NCBI GenBank assembly: GCA_937886715.1
Contig: CAKZZD010000016.1
Coordinates: 189,917-253,916, forward strand
From: an uncultured Bacteroidales bacterium
GTDB taxonomy: Bacteria > Bacteroidota > Bacteroidia > Bacteroidales > P3
DNA length: 64,000 bases
Direction: 5' to 3'
Made by a program: the position numbers and the translations under genes. The notes beneath the pieces were generated by a model that saw nothing but the letters and a program-made list of their open reading frames with translations, searched no databases and had not been told where the DNA came from. Shown here piece after piece: positions 1 through 8,749 of this stretch; positions within the stretch are counted from its first letter, which is position 1, and the number at the start of each line of letters is the position of its first letter.

Positions 1-1
1 C

Positions 2-208
2 GACCTGCTGATTGACACCACAGGCGAAGACAACTTCTTTGCCCAGTACATCGCGCTACGCACCAAAGCCAACCTCAAGGCGGCCTATGCCACCCCTTCT
101 GAGGACCCGTCGGACATCTTCGACCTGATCATCCGCGGCGAAGGGCAGATCGACCTTAAGGACTTCTTCAACAATATCATCGAATATCTCGGTATGATTA
201 AAAAATAA
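2..208 (+). CDS. C-terminal fragment of an unrecognised protein
   Basis: The window opens inside a reading frame that runs from base 2 to a TAA at 206-208. The last 68 residues are visible; they are hydrophilic and end in ...NNIIEYLGMIKK. I see no membrane segment and no motif I can name. The stop lies 8 bases before the dapA ATG, so the two genes are probably cotranscribed. I do not assign a function; the missing N-terminal part would be needed. Confidence 0.6.
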   Translation, partial: DLLIDTTGEDNFFAQYIALRTKANLKAAYATPSEDPSDIFDLIIRGEGQIDLKDFFNNIIEYLGMIKK

Positions 209-216
209 TAAACGCT

Positions 217-1110
217 ATGGCTCCAAACAAACTTTTCTGCGGCACTGGCGTAGCCTTGGTCACACCGTTCCGCAAACAGCAAGAAACTGTCGATTTCACA
301 AAGCTCGAGCATCTGATTGAAAACATCATTGCTTCGGGCGTAGACTATATCGTTGCGCTGGGCACCACCAGCGAAGCCGCCACCATGACCGATGCAGAAC
401 GCTCTGCCGTGCTGGAATTCATCATCGAAACCGTAGCAGGCCGCCTGCCCATAATGCTTGGCTTGGGAGGCAACAACACCCTCTACCTCACCGACTCCAT
501 AGCCCGCACCAACTTCGACGGCATCAACGGATTGCTATCGGTGACGCCCTATTACAACAAGCCCAACCAGCGCGGCTTGATCAGTCACTACCGCATTCTG
601 TCTGAAGCATCACCCGTGCCGGTGTTCATCTACAATGTGCCCGGACGCACCGGCGTGAACATCACCGCCGAAACAACCCTGACACTGGCCCGCGAGTGCC
701 CCAACATCATGGGCATCAAAGAGGCCAGCGGCAATCTTACCCAGGTGATGGAAATACTGCGCAACAGGCCTGCCGGATTCCGCGTCATTTCAGGCGACGA
801 CGCCCTCACCTACCCCATGCTCACCCTTGGCGCCGACGGCGTCATCAGCGTGATGGCCAATGCGCTGCCGGCACAAATGTCGGCCATGGTAAAAGCCGCC
901 ATGAAAGGCGACCTCAAGAAAGCCCTGCCGCTACACAACAAGATGCTTCCGCTGATGCACGCCATCTTCGAAGAGGGCAACCCCACCGGTGTGAAAGCGC
1001 TGCTCGAGATTGAAGGACTTGTAAACAATGTACTGCGTTTGCCGCTGGTCAAGTCATCGAAACAACTCTACAACAAACTCACTACGCTCTACAATGAATT
1101 TCAGTCCTGA
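217..1110 (+). CDS. dapA: 4-hydroxy-tetrahydrodipicolinate synthase
   Basis: DapA condenses pyruvate with aspartate semialdehyde, the first committed step of the diaminopimelate/lysine pathway, in the cytoplasm. The 297-residue length is normal for the family. Visible family motifs are GTTSEA at about 49-54 (usual form GTTGE), VTPYYNKP at about 109-116, YNVPGRT at 139-145 carrying the catalytic tyrosine and the substrate-binding arginine, and GIKEASGN with the Schiff-base lysine at about 168. The ATG at 217 follows the upstream stop by 8 bases. The 3' end overlaps the next gene by 17 bases, so translation is probably coupled. Diaminopimelate made here feeds the peptidoglycan recycled by Mpl, encoded at 33335-34717. 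Confidence 0.97.
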   Translation: MAPNKLFCGTGVALVTPFRKQQETVDFTKLEHLIENIIASGVDYIVALGTTSEAATMTDAERSAVLEFIIETVAGRLPIMLGLGGNNTLYLTDSIARTNFDGINGLLSVTPYYNKPNQRGLISHYRILSEASPVPVFIYNVPGRTGVNITAETTLTLARECPNIMGIKEASGNLTQVMEILRNRPAGFRVISGDDALTYPMLTLGADGVISVMANALPAQMSAMVKAAMKGDLKKALPLHNKMLPLMHAIFEEGNPTGVKALLEIEGLVNNVLRLPLVKSSKQLYNKLTTLYNEFQS

Positions 1111-1807
1111 ACTCAATCTCGTTCAACAAGAATACATTCGCCGCATCACCCAGGGCAACGCGCCGATACTGCTCGAAGTGGAGCATTTTCTTGCCTCCAC
1201 CCCAGGCAAGATGATCAGGCCGAAGCTCACCCTCATGACTGCGGCCACGCTTGCTCCTACGATAAGCCAGCGCACCCTTCTCATGGCCGTCGCCGTTGAG
1301 ATGCTCCACAATGTGTCGCTGCTCCACGACGACGTGGTCGACAATTCCCCCACACGCCGTGGCCTGCCCAGTGTGGCAAACCACTGGGGCAACGCCACGG
1401 CCGTGCTCGTCGGCGACTACCTGCTGGCACAACTGATGCAACTGCTGCACGAGATCGACGACAAGCAAGCATCCTCACTCATCGCCAAAACGGTGGTGGC
1501 CATGTCGGAAAGCGAACTCTACGCTCTGCAATCGGCGCCTGCCGATGCGGCATCATATCTGCGCATTCTTGACGGCAAAACCGCCCGACTGATGGCCACT
1601 TCGTGCGCCTTGGGCAACCCCATGCTTGAAAAATTCGGTCTGCACTACGGCCGCTTCTTCCAGCTCCGCGACGACATCGCCGACGGAGAAGCCACTCCAT
1701 GGACAGCACCGCTGGTGGAACAGGAACGTGATGCGGCGCTCAGCGAACTCGCCCGGCTCAGCATTCCCGACAGCCTCCACCAATCGTTTTCCGAACTTCT
1801 GCAATAA
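1094..1807 (+). CDS. Short polyprenyl diphosphate synthase family protein
   Basis: This trans-isoprenyl diphosphate synthase would elongate allylic diphosphates with isopentenyl diphosphate. The start was set at the ATG at 1094 (MNFSPELN), inside the end of dapA; the longer upstream frame gives an unrelated arginine-rich leader. The first aspartate-rich motif DDVVD is at about 79-83 and the second, DDIAD, at about 193-197. GKMIRPKL near residue 39 replaces the usual GGKRIRP isopentenyl-diphosphate site. KTARL near 162 matches the conserved KTA. At 237 residues it is about 80 shorter than typical octaprenyl or heptaprenyl synthases, and the part missing is the C-terminal helices after the second motif. 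Both metal-binding motifs are intact, so activity is plausible; chain length cannot be inferred. Confidence 0.85.
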   Translation: MNFSPELNLVQQEYIRRITQGNAPILLEVEHFLASTPGKMIRPKLTLMTAATLAPTISQRTLLMAVAVEMLHNVSLLHDDVVDNSPTRRGLPSVANHWGNATAVLVGDYLLAQLMQLLHEIDDKQASSLIAKTVVAMSESELYALQSAPADAASYLRILDGKTARLMATSCALGNPMLEKFGLHYGRFFQLRDDIADGEATPWTAPLVEQERDAALSELARLSIPDSLHQSFSELLQ

Positions 1808-1866
1808 TCCATCCAATCAGCATACTAAATATTATAATCAGGACAAAAACAACAACAATATAACAG

Positions 1867-2364
1867 ATGAAAAAAGTAGCCTTATTCTTATTCGCACTGG
1901 TCGCGGGCCTCGCCCTCAACGCGCAGAACGCCCGTCTGCCAGAGAATGTCACCATCCGCACCCTCGACGGTCAAGCCGTCAACGCATCGGCTATGATCGA
2001 TGGTGAGCATCCCATCATCCTTTCATTCTGGGCCACATGGTGCAAGCCCTGCAACCGCGAGCTCAACGCCATCCGTGAAATCTACAGCGACTGGCAGGAA
2101 GAAACCGGCGTCAAGCTCGTTGCCGTCTCTATTGACGACGCCCGCTCCGCCGCCCGTGTCAAACCGCATGTCGACGGCAACGACTGGCCCTACGAGGTCT
2201 ACCTTGACCAGAACAGCGACCTCAAGCGCGCCATGAATGTGGTCAATGTGCCCCACACCTTCATTCTTGCCCCCGACGGCACCATCCTCTGGCAACACAC
2301 CGGCTATCAGGACGGCGGCGAAGAGGAACTCATCGAGAAAGTCAAAGAGCTGGCCGGCAAATAA
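1867..2364 (+). CDS. TlpA-like periplasmic thioredoxin
   Basis: The 165-residue protein begins with a cleavable signal peptide (MKKVALFLFALVAGLALNAQ), so it acts in the periplasm or is membrane-tethered. The thioredoxin active site is WCKPC at 58-62, inside FWATWCKPC, and the cis-proline loop reads VPHTF near residue 128. This is the TlpA/ResA group, which usually reduces disulfides in exported proteins. The upstream gap of 59 bases is AT-rich with no clear hairpin, so it may share the dapA transcript. A strong terminator follows at 2416-2452. Confidence 0.93.
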   Translation: MKKVALFLFALVAGLALNAQNARLPENVTIRTLDGQAVNASAMIDGEHPIILSFWATWCKPCNRELNAIREIYSDWQEETGVKLVAVSIDDARSAARVKPHVDGNDWPYEVYLDQNSDLKRAMNVVNVPHTFILAPDGTILWQHTGYQDGGEEELIEKVKELAGK

Positions 2365-2415
2365 TCATCCGAAACCTGTCGGGGGCTTCCGACAACCGCC
2401 ATCTCAGCACAACAA

Positions 2416-2452
2416 GACACCCTCCCCGATTTGAGGAGGGTGTCGTTTTTTT
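2416..2452 (+). terminator. Rho-independent terminator
   Basis: A perfect 10-bp stem (GACACCCTCC at 2416-2425 with GGAGGGTGTC at 2435-2444) has a 9-base loop and is followed by a run of seven T. It closes the dapA-TlpA transcription unit. It sits between convergent genes, so it may also stop transcripts from the opposite strand. Confidence 0.92.
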
Positions 2453-2493
2453 CTGTCCGATTCATCCAATAGCCCTATAGGGCCGTGGCCTCT

Positions 2494-4527
2494 TTAGAAC
2501 TCGTGGCCGAAGTTGACATAGAGGCCCACACCTTTCTGGCGGTTTGACCATCCCAGGCGGACGTCGATGGGGCCAACCACAGTATTGTAGCTGTAGCCCG
2601 CCTGCAGTCCATACAGGTTCGGCTTGGTCAACATGCCCTCCAGCGAGGATGCATTCACTCCTGCCGCCATTCTGAACAGCACATAATGGTTTTTGCCGAA
2701 GCGGTGCTGCACCTGCAGGCTGCCGCCCATCACCATCTGCTCCAAAAATTCCACATGGCCGATTCCGGCAAACGGCAGCTGCTGCTCCACATAGTGGCTC
2801 TGCCACTCGCCTCCCACGGCATTCATGAAGGCAAAAGGAATGTTGTCGCCAATCATCAGGCGCCCGAACAGCGACGGCTGCAACGTCAGGCGGCTCCGCA
2901 GTGGCACATTCAGGCGCCAATAGAGCACAGCTTCCGTGAACCCCTTTTCATGGCTGAACACGAACATATCGGGCGTTCTGTATGCGGTGAAAAGCCGCAG
3001 CTGCTGTCCCTTGGTCGGAAATTCCATCCTGTTCTCCGTGTTGTGCAGCAGCTCAAAATAATACGAGAAACAGTTCTCGTCTTGAGGATTGATGCGGCTT
3101 ATAATCTTGTCGAAACCACTAAGGTTCAAATGGGACAGAATGCGTCCATAGTAGTCGAAATAGTCCCACCTCACACCGAGTTTGATAATATTGTTGCGCA
3201 GGTTGAAGTTGATGGGGCACACGTTCACCTGATGCTGCCGGTAGCGCACATTGTAGGCGCGGCTGCCATATTCGTAGATATCCAAATCGTTGCGGATGAA
3301 CGTGTAGGAGACATTGAACAGGCTGTTCAGCTCGATGCGGCCCATCAGTCGGCTGCCCAGGCGGAAGGCCAGGTGCACATCTGCGGGATCGTGGGTGGGC
3401 AACGGCACTGCCAATCCGATCAGGAAGGCACCGAGTTCCTCGCTGTCGAAACGGAATCCCAACCGTCCGAGCAATTCGCGGTTGCGCTCGGCAGGCGCAA
3501 ACGGGCGGTCGGTGTCCACACGGCGCGAAGGATAGGTGGCCTTGAAATCATTCCCAAACTTGGCACGTATCTTTTTCAGTTCGCCATAGTGTTCCCTTGC
3601 CGCCTCCTCGCCGCGGCGTAACAGCGTGTCGACAGCGTCGGACGTGAAGCTTGCCGCGCTGTAGCCCTCCACGTCGACACGGATCACCACATCGCACATG
3701 GCCAGGTTGCGTTCGTACTTGTTCTTGCAGTTCACGTCGATGATCTGGCCCAGCACGCTGGCTGCCCCTTCAAGGTCGTCGGCTGTGGCCTCGTGCCCCT
3801 GCACCGACACACCGATCACATAGTCGGCGCCCATCTCGCGGGCGATATCAACCGGGAAATTGTTCCTCAACCCGCCGTCGACAAGCACCCTATTGCCCAT
3901 CCGCACGGGGGTGAACACACCGGGGATGGCCATACTGGCCCGCATGGCCTTTGTCAGGTGGCCGGAATGGAAATCCACCTCGCTGTTGTCGACGATGTTA
4001 GTGGCCACACAAGCATACGGTATCGGGAAGTCGTTGAAATCCATGGAGTCAAGATATCCGTCACACAGATATTCAAACAGCCGCATCAGGTTGTGGCCGG
4101 GAATCACTCCGCCTCCTGTGGTGTGCCAAGGTCCCACACTCAAACCATGCTCAAAGGCGTAGGCATTCTCACGGCGCAATTCGTCGAGGTTCAGCGTCGT
4201 GGGGTCCACCTGGTCGCTCAGCAGCGGCACCCAGTCTTGCGACCGCACGATCGAGTCGAGTGTGGCCGTGCTGTAGCCGATCGAATACAATCCGCCAACC
4301 AGACTACCCATACTGGTGCCGCACACGATATCCACCGGGATGCCCATCTCCTCGATCACCTTCAGGGCTCCGATGTGAGCCACGCCCTTGGCGCCGCCAC
4401 CGCTCAGCACGACTGCCACCTTGGGCCTGCTTTGCGACACAGCAACGCCCTGCGCCAACAGCAGCGCCATCATCAGCAACGCCCCTTTGCGGCATGCAGC
4501 CGCCACTTTGCCAAATCCGTGTTTCAT
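2494..4527 (-). CDS. Patatin-like phospholipase with C-terminal outer-membrane barrel
   Basis: The 677-residue protein starts with a basic, hydrophobic signal region (about 1-32). A patatin domain follows: oxyanion loop SGGGAKG at 42-48, nucleophile elbow GTSMG at 70-74 (Ser72) and the catalytic aspartate in DGG at about 217-219, so the Ser-Asp dyad is complete. After about residue 350 the chain is rich in alternating aromatic beta strands and ends in ...YVNFGHEF, a C-terminal outer-membrane signal, as in Bacteroidetes patatins fused to an Omp85-like surface-antigen barrel. The likely role is a lipase anchored in the outer membrane, perhaps acting on phospholipids; the substrate is not known. 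It is transcribed alone, convergent with the TlpA gene. Confidence 0.9.
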   Translation of the reverse strand: MKHGFGKVAAACRKGALLMMALLLAQGVAVSQSRPKVAVVLSGGGAKGVAHIGALKVIEEMGIPVDIVCGTSMGSLVGGLYSIGYSTATLDSIVRSQDWVPLLSDQVDPTTLNLDELRRENAYAFEHGLSVGPWHTTGGGVIPGHNLMRLFEYLCDGYLDSMDFNDFPIPYACVATNIVDNSEVDFHSGHLTKAMRASMAIPGVFTPVRMGNRVLVDGGLRNNFPVDIAREMGADYVIGVSVQGHEATADDLEGAASVLGQIIDVNCKNKYERNLAMCDVVIRVDVEGYSAASFTSDAVDTLLRRGEEAAREHYGELKKIRAKFGNDFKATYPSRRVDTDRPFAPAERNRELLGRLGFRFDSEELGAFLIGLAVPLPTHDPADVHLAFRLGSRLMGRIELNSLFNVSYTFIRNDLDIYEYGSRAYNVRYRQHQVNVCPINFNLRNNIIKLGVRWDYFDYYGRILSHLNLSGFDKIISRINPQDENCFSYYFELLHNTENRMEFPTKGQQLRLFTAYRTPDMFVFSHEKGFTEAVLYWRLNVPLRSRLTLQPSLFGRLMIGDNIPFAFMNAVGGEWQSHYVEQQLPFAGIGHVEFLEQMVMGGSLQVQHRFGKNHYVLFRMAAGVNASSLEGMLTKPNLYGLQAGYSYNTVVGPIDVRLGWSNRQKGVGLYVNFGHEF

Positions 4528-4842
4528 AATTACACCCTGCTTTGTTCTACGGAAGTTTATCTACACTCGATGCCGCCGTCAGCCGGCCGCATTGATATAT
4601 ATTAACGTATCCATACTAAAAAAGGTTTCAAAAAAGTCCAAAAGAAATGGATCACCCCTACCGAACCACCTCCAGGTGGCTTCATCCCGTGGCCGACTGA
4701 TGTACGACTGATGTACGACTGATGTACGACTGATGTACGAAAAATGTTCGTCCAACAGAAGTCCAACAGAAGTCCAACAGATGTGCATATGAAGGCAACA
4801 CCACGCCCGAAGGGCAAGCTTGCTTGCAGCACAAAACAATCG
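4528..4842. other. Intergenic region between patatin gene and rsmI
   Basis: This 315-base gap holds no convincing gene. Its main content is the 11-base tandem repeat array at 4695-4783. The first 100 bases, upstream of the patatin ATG on the minus strand, should hold that gene's promoter, but I could not find a clear TAnnTTTG box. A small minus-strand open frame spans the array but only reflects the repeats. Confidence 0.6.
4695..4783. repeat. Two abutting 11-bp tandem repeat arrays
   Basis: Four perfect copies of GACTGATGTAC run from 4695 to 4738. After a 12-base junction, three copies of TCCAACAGAAG follow at 4751-4783, the last with one change. Both units are 11 bases long and the same period is kept across the junction, so every unit faces the same side of the helix. 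The array lies in the gap between rsmI and the patatin gene, both on the minus strand, so it is downstream of rsmI and upstream of the patatin gene. Confidence 0.95.
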
Positions 4843-5514
4843 CTATTCTTTTCCGGCCAGAATCACCACTATCTCGCCACGGACCTCGCCTTCGGCGAAA
4901 TGTGCATGCACCTCTTCCAGGGTGCCGCGCACCGTCTCAGCGTGCACCTTGCTGATCTCGCGGCTGACGGACACCTGCCGTTCCGGCCCCATCACCTCCA
5001 TCAGCTGTTCCAGCAATTTCACCAGGCGGTAAGGGCTCTCGTAGATGACCATCGTGCGCTCCTCGTCGGCGAGTGCCTTCAAGGCCGTTTGGCGCCCCTT
5101 TTTGTGGGGCAGAAAGCCCTCAAACACAAAGCGGTCGCAGGAAAGGCCGGAGTCGACTAGCGCAGGGACGAAGGCGGTAGCGCCAGGCAGGCACTCCACC
5201 TCCACCCCAGCCTTGACAGCTTCCCGCACGAGCAGGAACCCGGGGTCGCTGATGCCGGGCGTGCCTGCATCGGTGATCAGCGCCATGCACACACCGGCGC
5301 GCAGGCGTTCCACCAGCTGCGACACCTTCTGGTGCTCGTTGAAGATGTGGTAGCTCTGCATGGGCACCTCCACGCCATAGTGCTGCAACAGCACCCGGCT
5401 GGTGCGGGTGTCTTCGGCCAGAATGAGGTCAACCGATTTAAGAACCTCGACGCCACGAAACGTCATGTCGCCGAGGTTCCCAACAGGTGTAGGTACTAAA
5501 TAGAGTGATGCCAC
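4843..5514 (-). CDS. rsmI: 16S rRNA (cytidine-1402-2'-O)-methyltransferase
   Basis: RsmI methylates the ribose of C1402 in 16S rRNA. The 223-residue sequence has the family signature LYLVPTPVGNLGD at the N terminus, LAEDTRTS near residue 33, and the SAM-binding TDAGTPGISDPG near residue 81. It is somewhat shorter than the 280-residue E. coli protein, lacking the C-terminal extension, which is common in Bacteroidetes. The start codon is GTG at 5514-5512, placed directly after the yebC stop (TAAGTG) with a GAGGA sequence just upstream inside yebC, indicating coupled translation. It is the last gene of the dNK-to-rsmI operon. Confidence 0.95.
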   Translation of the reverse strand: MASLYLVPTPVGNLGDMTFRGVEVLKSVDLILAEDTRTSRVLLQHYGVEVPMQSYHIFNEHQKVSQLVERLRAGVCMALITDAGTPGISDPGFLLVREAVKAGVEVECLPGATAFVPALVDSGLSCDRFVFEGFLPHKKGRQTALKALADEERTMVIYESPYRLVKLLEQLMEVMGPERQVSVSREISKVHAETVRGTLEEVHAHFAEGEVRGEIVVILAGKE

Positions 5515-6258
5515 TTACTCGTCCTCTTCGAAATCGTCGGGGATCTCCATGTCGTGGTAGACATTCGTGACATCGTCGTCCTCTTCGAGGATAGAGATCA
5601 CTTTGAGCACCTTCTTGATCGACTCGGGATCGATCTGGCGGGTGCTGTTCGGGATGCGCTGGAGCTCGGCGCTTTCGCACTCAATGCCAAGTTCTTCGAG
5701 CATCTTGACCATGTTGCCGAAATCCTCGAAAGCGGTGTACAGGGTGAGGTATTCGTCATCGACTTCCATCTCCTCGAGGCCGCCGTCGATAAGGCTCATC
5801 TCAAGCTCTTCGAGGTCCATGTCGGGCTTGCGGGGGACGACAAACACGCCCTTGCGGTCGAACAGGAAGCTGAGGCTGCCGTTGGTCTCCAGGGTGCCGC
5901 CGTATTTGTTCATGATGGCCTTGACATTGGCGACGGTGCGGTTGTTGTTGTCGCTGAGGGCCTCAATGAAGAGGGCGATACCATGGTTGACGTGGCACTC
6001 GAAGGTGAGTTCCTGCATTGCGGCAGCGTCCTTGTCATTGGCCTTGTTGATGGCACGTTGCAACGTGTCCTTGGGCATGTTGCATCCGCGGGCATTCTGC
6101 ACGAGGAGGCGCAAACGGGGGTTGCTGTCGGGATCGGGGCCGCCTTCGCGCACAGCGATTGCGACTTGTTTCAAGATGTTGGAATACTGTTTGGAGCGCT
6201 TGGCATCAGCGGCGCCTTTGGCTCTCTTGATCTTTGACCATTTGTTGTGTCCTGACAT
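5515..6258 (-). CDS. YebC/PmpR-family protein
   Basis: The 247-residue protein opens with MSGHNKWSKIKRAKGAADAK, the hallmark of the YebC family, and keeps the family's three-domain length with an acidic C-terminal tail (DDFEEDE). Members are described either as DNA-binding regulators (PmpR) or, for YebC proteins, as factors that help ribosomes through difficult proline stretches. Sequence alone does not decide which. Its position between trmB and rsmI, both translation genes, favours a translation role; that is inference from context only. Confidence 0.95.
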   Translation of the reverse strand: MSGHNKWSKIKRAKGAADAKRSKQYSNILKQVAIAVREGGPDPDSNPRLRLLVQNARGCNMPKDTLQRAINKANDKDAAAMQELTFECHVNHGIALFIEALSDNNNRTVANVKAIMNKYGGTLETNGSLSFLFDRKGVFVVPRKPDMDLEELEMSLIDGGLEEMEVDDEYLTLYTAFEDFGNMVKMLEELGIECESAELQRIPNSTRQIDPESIKKVLKVISILEEDDDVTNVYHDMEIPDDFEEDE

Positions 6259-6284
6259 AATTAATTAATATTATTGTTGTTTGA

Positions 6285-6947
6285 TTATTTGATTTTCCAT
6301 TGCAGATAGGTGATCGGCTTACCTTCGGCCAGAAACATACGTTCGTAGAAGGTTTGTGTCAGCTTGGCCTCGCCGTCGTACGGGGTGGCGTAAAGGTCGG
6401 CCGTGGCGAACATCACATCGCAGCTTTCACCCGGCAACACCTCGTCGCGGGTATATTCGAACAGCTCTTGCGAGTCGGTCTTCAGGTGTATCACACTTCC
6501 CGGTGCCAAAAAGCGTCGGTATGTGTCCAGAAATCGCGGGCTGGTCAGCCTTTTGTTCGGCTTCTTGGGCTGGGGGTCGCAAAAGGTGATCCAGATCTCC
6601 CCCACCTCATCCGTAGCAAAGAAGCGGTCGATCAGCTCGATGCGCGTGCGGATGAACGCCACATTGGGCAGCGGTTCCTCGACAGCCGTCTTGGCGCCGC
6701 GCCACAGTCGGGCTCCCTTGATGTCGACACCGATAAAGTTCCTTTCTGGATGGATGCGCGCGAGTGCAACGGTATAGTCACCCTTTCCGCACCCCAACTC
6801 GAGGGTGATCGGATGATCGTTTCCGAAATGCTCAGCCCACTTTCCTCGCAGGGGGAAGCCTTCGGTTTCAAGCTGCTCGAAACTCAGCTGGAACAGGTTG
6901 GGAAACGTCAGGTTTTCTGCAAACCGTTGCAATTTGTGATGCCCCAT
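6285..6947 (-). CDS. trmB: tRNA (guanine-N7)-methyltransferase
   Basis: TrmB makes m7G46 in the variable loop of tRNAs. The 220-residue sequence has the SAM-binding motif ELGCGKGDY near residue 51, the acidic loop GVDIKG near 74, and the family motif WITFCDPQPKKPNKR near 119 (normally TFPDPWPK; the first proline is cysteine here). The HLKTDSQELFEYT segment matches the conserved TD pair near the C-terminal half. It starts 7 bases after the HU/SPOR gene stop and is followed by yebC after 26 bases, within one minus-strand operon. Confidence 0.95.
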   Translation of the reverse strand: MGHHKLQRFAENLTFPNLFQLSFEQLETEGFPLRGKWAEHFGNDHPITLELGCGKGDYTVALARIHPERNFIGVDIKGARLWRGAKTAVEEPLPNVAFIRTRIELIDRFFATDEVGEIWITFCDPQPKKPNKRLTSPRFLDTYRRFLAPGSVIHLKTDSQELFEYTRDEVLPGESCDVMFATADLYATPYDGEAKLTQTFYERMFLAEGKPITYLQWKIK

Positions 6948-6954
6948 CGCGCGA

Positions 6955-8736
6955 TTACCATTGTTTGATTACGATGTCGCCGTCATACCAGCCCTTGATG
7001 TGCTTGTATAGCGCATCGGCAGCCGTACGAGTGGGTGCACTTCCCATGCTGACGTAATACTTGCCGCTCTTCTCGATGATATAGGCATCGCAGCCTTGGC
7101 TGTGCAGGCGGGCCGTCATACGGACCGCATTGTCGCGGTTGAGGAAGAATCCGGCGATGACATCAAAGCCCTGTTTGCTTTCTTTCTCCATATTCGCCGT
7201 CAGCGTGCTCTCTTTCGTCTCTGCAACGGGAGCGGCAGCGGCAGGAGCGGCTGTCTTCTGGGCAGGCATGGCCACAGCGTACTGCTGGTCGGGCTGCAAT
7301 CCCATCTCTTCAATCATCTGTTCGAGGAACTTGTCGAGCCAGTTTTGGTCCATAAGCTCGGTCTGCACCTCGACTCTGGCCTTGCCGGCACGCACGCCCT
7401 TGAGGTGGCTCTTGCAGTGGTTGTATATATAGTCGTTGTAGGGGATGATGCGCTGCACGGCAAAACGGTCGCCCAAAAGGTTCGACATGCGCTCGTCGGC
7501 ATACTGGCGCACTTTCTCAAGCATCGGAACATAAGCCGAGGTGTAGTGGCGGTCAGCCAGATACTGGCGGACATAGTCTGCCATGAAGGCACACACCTTG
7601 TTGCTGTTGTCGTACATATCCTGGTTACTGTACTCGATGGCATCCGTATTGTAGGTCAGCGAATTGGCCGCCGGCACATCCAGATGCTCGGTACGCACCG
7701 GCTGCGACGCCACCGATGCGGAGGGCTTGTTCTTCAACACAAAATAATAGTAGGCAGCGGCACCAAGCAGAAGCAACAGCAGAAGCAGCAACAACAGCCA
7801 CAACAGCGTGTGGCGGCGCTTCTTGCCATCCTGCTTGGCTTCCTTCTTGGCAGCTTTGGCTTCCGCTGCCGCCTGTTTGGCAGCCTGGGCTTTCGCCTTC
7901 TCGTCGGCCCTGGCCTGCAGGGCAGCCGCCTTTTCGGCAGCTTTCTTCTCGGCCTGTTCACGCTTCTCGGCAGCCTTACGCTCGGCCTCTTCGGCCTTGC
8001 GGCGCTCTTCTGCGGCACGCAGTTCGGCAGCGGCACGTTCGGCGGCGATTTTCTGCTCCTCTTTGGCCAGACGTTGTGCCTCCTTGGCTGCCTCCATTTC
8101 TTCTTTGGCAGCCTTTTTGTCGAGTTTTATCCTTGCCTCTTGTTCCTGTTCAGCCTCCACGGCCTTGACGGCCTCTTCTGCCTCAACGGGCGCCACTTCC
8201 TCTTTCACAGGCTCGACGGGCACGGGTTCGGGCTCTGGCGCAATGGGCTCCGGCTCAGGAGTCGGTGCCGGTGCTGGTGCCGGTGCGTCAAATTTGGCGA
8301 AAGGGTCTGCCTCGTTGGCGTGGGAATACAGATTCACTCCTTCAAGAGGCGCATCCAGCGGGCCGGCGGCCTCAAGCGCCACGCCGTCTTTCATCTCGAC
8401 ATTGTAACGGCCATCGGCAAAGGACAGTTTGCACACTTTGCCAAATTCATGACTCCCGGTACGCTGGAGCTTGTCAACCAGCGCTTCGGTGTAGTTGCGC
8501 CACATCTGGCGGGCCACATCTGTGCTGATGCACTCGCGCTTGGCCAGTTCCGCGACGATAGCGTCGCTGCCAACGGCCCGATCGCTGTATTTCACCACCC
8601 GGCTGACGGGATAGTACGTGTTGGTCGAGGGGTCGTGATATGCGTTGCGCATCACACTCTCCAATGTGCCGATGCCAGACAGCTCCACGTCCTGGCCCTG
8701 TTGAAGTAGTTCAATGATTAATTCTGATATATTCAT
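6955..8736 (-). CDS. HU-like domain membrane protein with SPOR domain
   Basis: The start was placed at MNISELII (8736), because the longer frame overlaps kdsB. The 593-residue protein has an N-terminal HU/CCDC81-like domain (about 1-140), a Pro/Glu-rich linker, and a long Ala-Lys-Glu coiled-coil stretch. A single membrane helix with eleven consecutive leucines follows at about 310-335, then a periplasmic part ending in a SPOR domain (about 520-593, GFDVIAGFFLNRDNAVRM...). SPOR domains bind denuded peptidoglycan at division sites. The layout predicts a cytoplasmic DNA- or protein-binding head linked through the inner membrane to septal peptidoglycan, a known Bacteroidetes arrangement of uncertain function. 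The adenine-and-lysine-rich middle is low complexity. Confidence 0.88.
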   Translation of the reverse strand: MNISELIIELLQQGQDVELSGIGTLESVMRNAYHDPSTNTYYPVSRVVKYSDRAVGSDAIVAELAKRECISTDVARQMWRNYTEALVDKLQRTGSHEFGKVCKLSFADGRYNVEMKDGVALEAAGPLDAPLEGVNLYSHANEADPFAKFDAPAPAPAPTPEPEPIAPEPEPVPVEPVKEEVAPVEAEEAVKAVEAEQEQEARIKLDKKAAKEEMEAAKEAQRLAKEEQKIAAERAAAELRAAEERRKAEEAERKAAEKREQAEKKAAEKAAALQARADEKAKAQAAKQAAAEAKAAKKEAKQDGKKRRHTLLWLLLLLLLLLLLGAAAYYYFVLKNKPSASVASQPVRTEHLDVPAANSLTYNTDAIEYSNQDMYDNSNKVCAFMADYVRQYLADRHYTSAYVPMLEKVRQYADERMSNLLGDRFAVQRIIPYNDYIYNHCKSHLKGVRAGKARVEVQTELMDQNWLDKFLEQMIEEMGLQPDQQYAVAMPAQKTAAPAAAAPVAETKESTLTANMEKESKQGFDVIAGFFLNRDNAVRMTARLHSQGCDAYIIEKSGKYYVSMGSAPTRTAADALYKHIKGWYDGDIVIKQW

Positions 8737-8749
8737 GATATCTGTATTT

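Noticed and set aside
4695..4783. 11-base array considered as a CRISPR or as a coding repeat
   Set aside because: Units are too short and have no spacers; the open frame across it has no start or family similarity.
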